Below, one piece after another: positions 26,836-35,600 of a DNA stretch of 64,000 nucleotides. Numbering within the stretch: the stretch's first letter is position 1; every line of letters starts with the position of its first letter. This DNA is from Paraflavitalea sp. CAU 1676 (GTDB lineage: Bacteria > Bacteroidota > Bacteroidia > Chitinophagales > Chitinophagaceae): positions 496,001 through 560,000 of the forward strand of contig NZ_JARHUJ010000002.1 in assembly GCF_029223285.1 (NCBI RefSeq), written 5' to 3'. The notes under the pieces were generated by a model. It saw only the letters and a list, made by a program, of their open reading frames with translations, was not told the DNA's origin and ran no database searches. Made by a program: the position numbers and the translations under genes.

Positions 26836-29613
26836 TTACTTATTCCCCTCCTCCTTGATCCACACGGCCGACTGTGCCGTGCGGTCCATACGCGCCTGTG
26901 GAGGCTCGTTCGGCCGTGTAGGGGCCGTCTGGTTTTCGTTGGATGGTACAGGTGTAGTCGCCAGTCTGTTCAGCCGTGCATAGTTGGGTATGGCGATCAG
27001 CGGCGTGCCATCACTCCAGGTGCCTTTGATCGTCATCACACCATTGAGGAAAGTGGGTTTCCACTCCATCGTGAGCGGACCTTTTCCGATCGCCCGGTTG
27101 ATGTCGCCATTGTTATCCTGTGTTTCTACATTGTAAATGAGTGGTCCCACACGCAGTGCCACGCGGCCCCTGTCGGCCTCGATCTTATCATCGGCCCTGA
27201 TCTTCTGGATATCCATCGGCAGTACCACTTCAATCTTATCACCCGCCTTCCAGGTCCGGGTAATGGCAACGTAACCATTTTCAATCTTCACCGGCACTGC
27301 TTTGCCATTTACCTTGAGCGATTTTAAACCGCTCACCGCCGGCACAGGTGTATACAGTTCGCTCGTAGTGCGGTTGGGTACGCGCACATATACCGTGAAG
27401 CTTTTGGATACTTTGGGATTTACAGTGATCGCTACATGTCCACTCCAGGGATAATCGGTTTTCTGCACCATCTCTACATCTGTACCCACCACCCTTTCAA
27501 CTTTGATGGTGCTGCCTACGTACATATTTACATAGATGCCTTTATCGCCGGTTACATAGGTCCAGGTAGGGATCATCAACAGCGTACGGGGAATATTTCC
27601 CACGCAGCATGGACACACATGCCACTGGTAGCGCGCCTGCGCCGAGGAGAGCGGGTTGGTATACAGGAAGTTCTTACCCTCGAGGTCAATGGAACCCAAT
27701 AAAGCATTGTACATGCTTTCCTCGTACAGGTCGGCATATTTGGCATCGTGGTAAGCGAGGTTCATCTTGTATTGGAAGAAGATGAGGCCCGCACTCGAGC
27801 AGGATTCGCAATAAGCACTGTTGCGCAGCGAATAGTTTCCGCCAAAACCTTCAGATGTTTCACCGCTGCCAATGCCACCCGTGAGGTAATACTTCTTGTT
27901 GATCATATTGTCCCACAGCGACATCACCGCGCTCTGATAATCTACATCTCCAGTCTCTGCCGCTACATCAGCCATGGCGGAATAATTATACGTCGCACGC
28001 ACGGCATGACCTACTGCTTCATATTGTTGCTGCACCGGCACATGGCTTTGATCGTATTCACTGCCATCTTTACGGTTATCCAGCAGGAACTTTGCCAGGT
28101 TGATATAGCTGTCACCATGGCTGCCCTTACCTTCCATGTCATTCACGAAACGGCCAAAACGTACCAGCGCCTGCTCCATTTCCTGGTGTCCATCGTACCA
28201 GGCCTTTTTACCCGGACCAATATTCGCCACCCAGCAGTCAGCCAGTTTCTTTGCCGCATCATACAAGCGTTTATCCCTTCCTTCGGTGAGTGTATAATGG
28301 TTGATAGCACTCTCGATGAAATAACCCGCTACATATCCTTCATGGTCGCCACGGTTGCGCACCGCCCACCTTTCTTTCCAGCGGGCAGTGTCTCGCAAGG
28401 TATAAGCAGTGTGCAGATAGCCATCAGGCTCCTGTGCCGCGAGTATAATAGGGATCCATTTCTCGAGGGAGGCTTTCATGCGCTCCTGCGAAGCGATCAC
28501 AGCAGCATCGCCTTGCGGATCAACCATCAAAGCGATACAGATGGATTCGATCGTTTGGTGCACCCAGGCATTGGAGAATACATAGCCCTTGTGCTTCGCG
28601 TGTGGTTCGCCGCGCAATGCTTTCGCTGCTTCAATAAAGTTGTCCAAACCGCCTTCACCGGTGGTGAGGTCTGTACGCTCGCACTGATCGATACACCAGG
28701 GTATCCAGTTTACGATCATCGCTTTCGCGCGGTCGCTCCACAGCTTGCTGTCGATCTTGTATCGTTTGGTATACACCACATCAAGGCGCTTGTCTTTCGG
28801 TGGCATATGCACCTTCACCTTGATGGTGGAGGAGGCAGCCAGCTTTCCTTCTCCGGCCGTCAGTTGCAATACATAATTACCCGGTGAGGTGAAAGTAGCT
28901 GTACCGTCTTTCCCGGCGGAATTGCTGAAGTTGACGGCACCCGGACCGGAAACCTTAATCCAGGAAGTTTTACCAACGGGGGTAACCGATTTGATGGTAG
29001 AAGACAGCCAGGTGCGTCCACCCACCATTACGTCACGATCGCCATTGGCGAGTACCACCGGGGCAGGTGTGGGTGAATTGGGCGATTGATATACGGCCCA
29101 TTCGAGTAGGGTAGCCGTAGCCCGGTCGGCCGAGTCCAGCTCGAGCCTGATCTTCGTCGTCTTTATTTCATCGAAGCTGGTCTTGTTGTATTGATTGTTG
29201 GCGAGGCCAAGACCCGATGCGTTCTTAACCGGTACATAGGCATTACCATCCCAGTATTGAATGCGGTAGCCTTCAGGTAACCGGAGGTTGCTGCTGTAAT
29301 CCCACCAATACACAGCGATCTCGCTGGTAGTAACAGGCTGCGCCCATTGGTACTCTACCCAAAATTGCGAGCGGGGGAATCTCCTGCCGCCGCCGCGGTT
29401 ATTACCGGAAGGGGTAGGTGTAAGTCCATCATTCAAGGCGTCGAGTGAAGCACCAAATCTACCGGAAGCAGCGGGTGTGGCCACAATAGCCAGGTTGGGC
29501 TTGGGTGATGGAGCTGCAGCCGGTGTGGGCTGACTAAAGCCATCGGATGAAGCAGCGCCTATAGCAATCAGGGCTGCCAGTGAGCCCCGCTTAACAGTAC
29601 GTGTTATTAGCAT
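26836..29613 (-). CDS. GH127-like beta-L-arabinofuranosidase with N-terminal accessory domains
   Basis: Predicted retaining hydrolase of beta-L-arabinofuranosides, 925 residues, exported (signal about 1-27). Before the catalytic part sit a discoidin/F5-8C-like segment (about 40-180, FWVEYQWAQPVTTSEIAVYW) and an Ig/PKD-like segment (about 185-270). The (alpha/alpha)6 domain carries the GH127/GH146 zinc site: CESC at 602-605 (Glu603, Cys605) and CPCC at 667-670 (Cys669, Cys670), matching Glu338, Cys340, Cys417 and Cys418 of Bifidobacterium HypBA1, with Cys669 as nucleophile. Glu588 in SEGFG is the likely acid/base. The C-terminus is Pro/Asn-rich. It is divergent from a 7TM-AraC regulator, with a LacI-type 12-mer between. 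GH146 is an alternative label. Confidence 0.88.
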   Translation of the reverse strand: MLITRTVKRGSLAALIAIGAASSDGFSQPTPAAAPSPKPNLAIVATPAASGRFGASLDALNDGLTPTPSGNNRGGGRRFPRSQFWVEYQWAQPVTTSEIAVYWWDYSSNLRLPEGYRIQYWDGNAYVPVKNASGLGLANNQYNKTSFDEIKTTKIRLELDSADRATATLLEWAVYQSPNSPTPAPVVLANGDRDVMVGGRTWLSSTIKSVTPVGKTSWIKVSGPGAVNFSNSAGKDGTATFTSPGNYVLQLTAGEGKLAASSTIKVKVHMPPKDKRLDVVYTKRYKIDSKLWSDRAKAMIVNWIPWCIDQCERTDLTTGEGGLDNFIEAAKALRGEPHAKHKGYVFSNAWVHQTIESICIALMVDPQGDAAVIASQERMKASLEKWIPIILAAQEPDGYLHTAYTLRDTARWKERWAVRNRGDHEGYVAGYFIESAINHYTLTEGRDKRLYDAAKKLADCWVANIGPGKKAWYDGHQEMEQALVRFGRFVNDMEGKGSHGDSYINLAKFLLDNRKDGSEYDQSHVPVQQQYEAVGHAVRATYNYSAMADVAAETGDVDYQSAVMSLWDNMINKKYYLTGGIGSGETSEGFGGNYSLRNSAYCESCSSAGLIFFQYKMNLAYHDAKYADLYEESMYNALLGSIDLEGKNFLYTNPLSSAQARYQWHVCPCCVGNIPRTLLMIPTWTYVTGDKGIYVNMYVGSTIKVERVVGTDVEMVQKTDYPWSGHVAITVNPKVSKSFTVYVRVPNRTTSELYTPVPAVSGLKSLKVNGKAVPVKIENGYVAITRTWKAGDKIEVVLPMDIQKIRADDKIEADRGRVALRVGPLIYNVETQDNNGDINRAIGKGPLTMEWKPTFLNGVMTIKGTWSDGTPLIAIPNYARLNRLATTPVPSNENQTAPTRPNEPPQARMDRTAQSAVWIKEEGNK

Positions 29614-29666
29614 GGTACAAGTCGTTGTGGTGAATCATTGAGAAACCTGTTCAAATGTAGGTTAGT

Positions 29667-29678
29667 GCAAACGATTGC
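29667..29678. promoter_or_regulatory. Putative LacI-family operator (GCAAACGATTGC)
   Basis: A near-palindromic 12-mer with 5 of 6 symmetric pairs in the region between the GH127 gene and the divergent AraC-type gene. It shares GCAAACG with the site at 4572. Two similar sites in front of two glycan-use genes suggest one regulator encoded elsewhere. Confidence 0.35.
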
Positions 29679-29744
29679 TATACGCCGATTTTAACCAATG
29701 AAAGGTGTTTATTAACCTGCCGGAAAATGCTAACTTGGTGCCGC

Positions 29745-30908
29745 ATGACGTTTTCAGGTGTATTGAATACAATTATAATGCTGGGTGCGATCCAGGGCTT
29801 TATCGCCGGGGGATTATTGTTTTGGGGCGCGCGCAACCGGAAAGCCAATCGCTTCCTGGCCATCATGCTATGGCTGTTTTCTCTGGCCAGTCTTGAACTC
29901 CGCATGTACCAGGAGTCTTTCCTGTATACGACAACCATCGGCGGCTTTATCGACGCATTCATACCACGCATGATCATCATGCCCATCGGCCCGCTCCTGT
30001 ATTTTTATATCAGGGCCAGTGTGGAACCGGGTTTCAGGTGGGAAAAGAAATACCGGAAGCATTTCTACAGTGTAGTACTCGACCTGATGCCTCATATGGT
30101 AGCGATCATTTATGTCTGTGGCATCGTGATCGGGTTTGTAAAGAAGGCGATCCCCCTCGGCTACTATACCGATGTATATAACATTTATGTCGACATACCC
30201 CGCTGGCTATCGTTGACACTGTATGTATGGTGGTCGGCCAAATACCTGGCGGCAAACAAACCCTCACAGGCATCTCCATCCAATACAGCCAATTCCAACA
30301 GTATCTCCTTCCGCTGGCTGCAACAATTCGTGCGCCTGTTCCTGGTGATGCAGGTAATATGGTTCCTTTACCTCATACCATACGTGATCCCTGCCTGGAG
30401 CGACAAACTATTGAATGCGGTGAGCTGGTACCCCGTTTATATACCCCTCGCCATCCTCATCTATTGGGTAGGCATCAAGGCCCTGGTGGTCACCTACAAT
30501 GTTCCCTTATTGCAGGCAAAGAACACCGCTCGCACCCAACCGCTCCCTGCCGATACAGTCGCGCAGTCGCTGGAGATACTCAAAAAAGCCATGGAGCAGG
30601 AGAAGCTCTACCTCGATCCGGCACTTAGTTTAAGTTCCCTCTCACAGCATATGGGCATCGCCCCCAAAAACATTTCCGCCATCCTCAATCAACACCTGCA
30701 AACCAATTTCAACGAATTTGTAAATACTTATCGTGTCCGGGAATTTCAGCGGCGGGTGCTGTTGCCCGACTTCCAGCACTTCAACATCACCAGTATCGCC
30801 TTCGACTGCGGCTTCAACTCGCAGGCTACCTTTCAGCGAACCTTCAAGCAAATGACCGGCATGTCACCGACTGAATATCGCAAATCGGCCAACAGTCAGC
30901 CGCAGTAG
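29745..30908 (+). CDS. Membrane-bound AraC-family regulator (7TM-AraC)
   Basis: A transcription regulator of 387 residues anchored in the inner membrane; the ATG at 29745 is preferred over 29727. The first ~250 residues contain about seven hydrophobic segments (for example IIMLGAIQGFIAGGLLFWG, LFLVMQVIWFLYLIPYV, PLAILIYWVGIKALVV). The C-terminal ~100 residues are the AraC DNA-binding domain: LSLSSLSQHMGIAPKNISAIL is the first helix-turn-helix, and FNITSIAFDCGFNSQATFQRTFKQMTGMSPTEYR the second. This layout is common in Bacteroidota. It is divergent from the GH127 gene, which makes that gene a candidate target. Confidence 0.92.
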   Translation: MTFSGVLNTIIMLGAIQGFIAGGLLFWGARNRKANRFLAIMLWLFSLASLELRMYQESFLYTTTIGGFIDAFIPRMIIMPIGPLLYFYIRASVEPGFRWEKKYRKHFYSVVLDLMPHMVAIIYVCGIVIGFVKKAIPLGYYTDVYNIYVDIPRWLSLTLYVWWSAKYLAANKPSQASPSNTANSNSISFRWLQQFVRLFLVMQVIWFLYLIPYVIPAWSDKLLNAVSWYPVYIPLAILIYWVGIKALVVTYNVPLLQAKNTARTQPLPADTVAQSLEILKKAMEQEKLYLDPALSLSSLSQHMGIAPKNISAILNQHLQTNFNEFVNTYRVREFQRRVLLPDFQHFNITSIAFDCGFNSQATFQRTFKQMTGMSPTEYRKSANSQPQ

Positions 30909-30935
30909 GCAATCATTTTGAGGCAGAACACCATC

Positions 30936-30949
30936 CAAATCGCGATTTG
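30936..30949. promoter_or_regulatory. Perfect 14-bp palindrome upstream of the serine hydrolase gene
   Basis: CAAATCGCGATTTG is perfectly self-complementary and lies 54 bp before the ATG at 31003. A dimeric regulator could bind it; no regulator can be named. Confidence 0.4.
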
Positions 30950-31002
30950 AATAGGTTAAAAGCCTCTTTTTCAGGTGTTTTGCCCGTAAAATATTCCTCT
31001 AT

Positions 31003-32583
31003 ATGAAAATGATCGCGATAGCCATCTACTTGTCCCTGTCCGCGTTCTCCGCTGCCGTTGCCCAGTCAAAAGAAGTCCACCTCGTGGCGAAAGGCCCGTC
31101 AGGGGACCATGCTGCAGACAAACCCGCCACCAGAACACTTCAACGCGCTGCAAATCCAGCGGGCAATATCGTCAGCCAATCATCAGTCACTTCGCTTCCA
31201 AACACCGTCAATACAACCGGTCAACACGTCATCAGTTCGTCCACCACCTCCTATGCAAGTCCTGCCGAACCCGCCGTCACCAAATCCCTCGACTCCCTCC
31301 TGCGCCCCGCCTTTAAAGACGATGAGCCGGGCATCGTCGTTTTTGTAGCCCGCAAAGGCCAGGTCATTTATGAGAAGGCCTACGGAAGCGCCAACCTCGA
31401 ACAGCAGGTGCCCCTGAAGCCCGATATGGTATTCCGCATCGGCTCCATCTCCAAACAGTTTACCGCCATCGCCATCCTGCAACTGGTAGAGCAGGGGCGG
31501 CTCCAATTGTCAGACAGCGTGCAGCAATACATTAAAGATTTCCCCTCCAAAGGCCATACCATCACCATCGAGCAGCTGCTCACGCATACAGCCGGACTGC
31601 CCGACTACATGCAGATCGACCATCCCGATCACTTTATCATGCGGCATGATGTAACACCTCAATTCATCATCGACCACTTCAAGCAGGCCCCCCTGCAGTT
31701 TACACCCGGCACCCGTTTCGCCTACAGCAATTCGGGGTATGTGCTGCTGGCGAATATCGTCGAAAAAGTGAGCGGTAAGCCCTATCATGATTACCTGCAA
31801 AAGGAGGTGCTGAAAAAGGCAGGCCTTGAGCATACGTACTATGCAAAAGAAGAAACCATCGTGCCCGGCCGCGTAAATGGCTACACCCGCGATGCAGGTT
31901 ATTATCAAAATACCTATTACCAAACCCTCTCCATTGGTTACGGAGCGGGCGACCTGTTGAGCACTGCGCAGGATCTTTACAAATGGACCGCTGCCTTGTG
32001 GGCGTATAAACTGGTGAAGAAAGAAACGCTCGTTAAAGCTTTTACCGCTCACCGCCTGCCAAACGGTCAATCCACTGGTTATGGATATGGCTGGTACGTT
32101 AACGACCGGTTTGGTACCCGTTGCATAAAACACGAAGGGTCGGTGAGCGGATTTATCTCGAGCGAAACCTATTTTCCTGACCATGATGTTTTTATTGCGA
32201 CCCTAACGAATGTGAAGTCTGGCGAAGACAGGACCAGCTTCAGCGATGAGCGCTTCATGTTATTTGGTCAGATACCCCGCCTCGTGCTGAGCAGCACCAT
32301 GCCCCCTGCCTTGCCAGTACCTGAAGCCATCCAATTATCCTACATCGGGAAATACAAAGTACAGAATGGCCAGAAGGTGATTGCGGTTAAGCGAGTGGGG
32401 GATCAGCTGTACCTTGTCGATGGCCTGGATTTCAAATTGCATCCCCTTACAACCTCCAGGTTCAGCGTGTACGATGTGCCCATGGAAACGACCATCGAGT
32501 TTACAAAAGATGGGGCAGGAAAGGTAACGGGCCTAACCGCCATCCAGGCCGGCGGCGAATACAGATGGGTGAAGGTCGAATAA
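31003..32583 (+). CDS. Exported serine hydrolase of the class C beta-lactamase/PBP family
   Basis: A periplasmic serine hydrolase, 526 residues, with signal peptide 1-20 ending AAVAQ. A low-complexity Ser/Thr/Ala linker of about 75 residues separates the signal from the catalytic domain. The three class C signatures are present: SISK with nucleophile Ser148 and Lys151, YSN at 241-243, and HEG at 377-379. A small C-terminal beta domain (about 440-526, IGKYKVQNGQKVIAVKR) resembles those of D-aminopeptidase or esterase-type members. Family members act as DD-peptidases, esterases or peptidases; antibiotic hydrolysis is not implied. Confidence 0.87.
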   Translation: MKMIAIAIYLSLSAFSAAVAQSKEVHLVAKGPSGDHAADKPATRTLQRAANPAGNIVSQSSVTSLPNTVNTTGQHVISSSTTSYASPAEPAVTKSLDSLLRPAFKDDEPGIVVFVARKGQVIYEKAYGSANLEQQVPLKPDMVFRIGSISKQFTAIAILQLVEQGRLQLSDSVQQYIKDFPSKGHTITIEQLLTHTAGLPDYMQIDHPDHFIMRHDVTPQFIIDHFKQAPLQFTPGTRFAYSNSGYVLLANIVEKVSGKPYHDYLQKEVLKKAGLEHTYYAKEETIVPGRVNGYTRDAGYYQNTYYQTLSIGYGAGDLLSTAQDLYKWTAALWAYKLVKKETLVKAFTAHRLPNGQSTGYGYGWYVNDRFGTRCIKHEGSVSGFISSETYFPDHDVFIATLTNVKSGEDRTSFSDERFMLFGQIPRLVLSSTMPPALPVPEAIQLSYIGKYKVQNGQKVIAVKRVGDQLYLVDGLDFKLHPLTTSRFSVYDVPMETTIEFTKDGAGKVTGLTAIQAGGEYRWVKVE

Positions 32584-32670
32584 GCGGCATGCCCTCGGCC
32601 GCCCTGGCAAAAAAGGTAACTTTCAAATATCAGGCATGGGTAGTATCTTGTAGCAAGTACAACACTACCC

Positions 32671-35600
32671 ATGCCAAACTGCCCTACACCCGGTCGGAAA
32701 TACCACAGCATATTGTTGTTGTTGGCGCTTATGCTCTTTTCCTGCCAATTGATCGCACAACCCCTTATCAATAGTCTCAGTCCGTTGGCTGCACCTGTCG
32801 GCGCAACCATCACGATCACGGGTAGTCAGTTCAATACCGTGGCTGCGAACAACATCGTTTATTTTGGCACCGTGCGGGCTTCTGTGGAATCCGCCGGTGC
32901 CAGCTCCCTGACAGTTAAGGTTCCTGCAGGCGCCTCGTACAAGCCGGTATCTGTAACGGTGAACGGACTTACAGGCTGGTCGGCACAATCATTTAGTACC
33001 ACCTATTCACCCACCGCCGATTTCGGCCCCAGTAGCCTCGAGTACCATTCCGGTACTCCAACCGGCCTATATTGTTCAACGATCGCAGCGGCAGATTTCG
33101 ATGGCGATGGCTCGCCCGACCTCCTTACCGGCAATAGTTTCAATACGGCCGGGGCTGCTTCCGTATCTGTGCTCAGGAATACCAGCACGGGCAATACCAT
33201 TTCATTTGCGCCAAAGCTGGATCTAACCACAGGCGCCCTTTCCGGCGCAGTGGCCGTTGCCGACCTCGATGGTGATGGAAAGCCCGATATCATAGCCGGC
33301 TCGGTAGTCGATCAGAACATATCCGTATTCCGCAATACCAGCACTACGGGTAACCTCTCATTTGCCTCGAAGGTGAATTTTGCAGCAGGTGACGCTCCAC
33401 AGCAAATAGCCGTAGCCGACTTCGACCGCGATGGCAAACCAGATCTCGCCATCGTACACACATTCTCTAATGCGGTTACACTTCTCAGAAATACCAGCAC
33501 AACCGGCAATTGCTCCTTCACCGCCAAAGCAGATTTAGTCACCGGACTGGTGCCCATCAGCGTGGCCAGCGGCGATATCGATGGCGATGGAAAAGCCGAT
33601 ATAGCCGTAGTGAGTGATGTAGGTAAAAAGATAGCCGTGTTTCGCAACACCAGCACAACAGGCGCTCTCTCGTTTGCAGCGCATGTTGAATTTGGGGCCG
33701 GATTTTCGCCCAATGCTATCGCGATAGGCGATGTCGATGGTGACGGCAAAAGCGATGTGCTGGTATCCGACAAATTAACCACTGCATTTTCCGTATTCAG
33801 GAATACCAGCACCTCAGGGGCAGTTTCATTTGCTACAAGAAATGATTTCCTCTCCGAATCCGGCAGGGCCATCGCATTGGGTGATTTGAATGGCGATGGC
33901 AAACCCGATGTCGTCCTGGCTGGTTTAAATGCCGCCCTACACCAAAACAACAGTAGCCCCGGCAGCATCTCATTTGGCGCAGCGGTGAAACCGTTTTATG
34001 AACCGGACCTGTTCGGTGCCACCATCGTTGACCTCAACGGCGATGGGAAGAATGATTTTGTAGGAACCATGCTTTCAGGCAGCAAACTCCTGATACGCCG
34101 AAACAGGAACAACGAACCTTATATCGATAGCTTTACACCCGCTATAGCGGGCGAAGGAGCCGAAGTGACCATTAGTGGTAAAAACCTGCTGGGCACTACC
34201 TCCGTTAAGTTTGGCGGTGTTGAAGCCGCTTCTTTTACGATTACCAATGCAACGACCATAAAAGCCATCGTGGGCAAAGCCACCTCAGGCGATGTGGAGG
34301 TCGCCAATCCGCAGGGATCGCACTTGCGTACAGGATTTACCTTCACCGGTCCGCCCGTTATTCAATCTTTCACACCGGTCAATGCAGAACTCAATACGGA
34401 AGTCACGATAACAGGGCTCAATTTCTACGGTACAACGGCGGTATCTTTTGGCGGAGTACCGGCTAAGTATTTCACCATCGTATCTGCCACTACCATCAAA
34501 GCAACCGTTGATGCGGGCGCTTCGGGTAGTATAAAGGTCGTTAACCCCTGGGGAGAGCATAGCCTGGCAGGCTTTGGCATGTTGCCATCGCTGTATTCGT
34601 TTAAGCCGGAGACGGCGCCCTCTGGCGCAACCATCACCATCACCGGTAATTACCTTAATTCAGTAACAGGCGTCAACTTCGGTGGAACCCCAGCCGCATC
34701 CTTCGTCAAAGTATCCGACAATACGATCACTGCCGTAATCGCCAATGGGGCGTCAGGCAACGCAGAGCTCGTTAACGCACACGGAACTGTTGCTAAACCC
34801 GGCTTTACTTATATCGATCCACCGGTTATAACTTCCTTTACGCCCGATAAAGCAGGGAATAGTGCTACGGTTACCATTACCGGTAATTATTTTACTGATG
34901 CGTCGCAGGTGTGGTTTGGTAACTACCAGGCTGCTTCCTTCACCGTACAATCTGCCACTACTATCACGGCCAGGATCGGGCCCGCAACATCAGGCAATAT
35001 CAAGGTAGTAACGCCCGGCGGCGTCGCAGAAAAAGCAGGCTTTACGTTCGTGCAGCTGCCAACGATTACCGCCTATTCACCCAATATTATAGGCCCCGGC
35101 GTTAAAGTAACAATCACCGGTACCAACCTCGACAATACCACCGGCGTGTTGTTTGGCGAAACGCCCGCAGCGTCCTTTACAACGATCAATGCCAGCACCA
35201 TCGAAGCCATCGTAGGAACCGGCAGTGTTGGATATATTACTGTCAAAACGTTGGGGGGCACGGCCACTTCGGCAAGAACACTCAACTTCACTACCTATCC
35301 GCTGATCAATTATTTCACGCCGGCTGCCGGTAACGTAGGCGCTACTGTTACCATCAATGGCGCAAATTTCAGCACCAGCGCTGCGAACAATACCGTTTAC
35401 TTCGGTACGCTGAAGGCAACGATCTCCTCAGCCACGGCCAATCAGCTGGTGGTGAAAGTACCGCCAGGCGCTATTACGCAGCCCATCACCGTCAGCGCCA
35501 ATAATAACAGCTTTACGACAGAGCAGGCCTTCCGTGTCACCTTTGCCGGAGGCGGAGCCTTTACGCCCGAAGCCTTTGCCGGCAGGGTCGATTTTCCCAC

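Noticed and set aside
27748-28887. 379-codon open frame on the plus strand
   Set aside because: Antisense of the GH127 gene, whose catalytic motifs are intact; the plus-strand translation has no recognisable domain.
31003-32583. Beta-lactamase
   Set aside because: The class C signatures are shared with many peptidases and esterases; the extra C-terminal domain points away from antibiotic hydrolysis.
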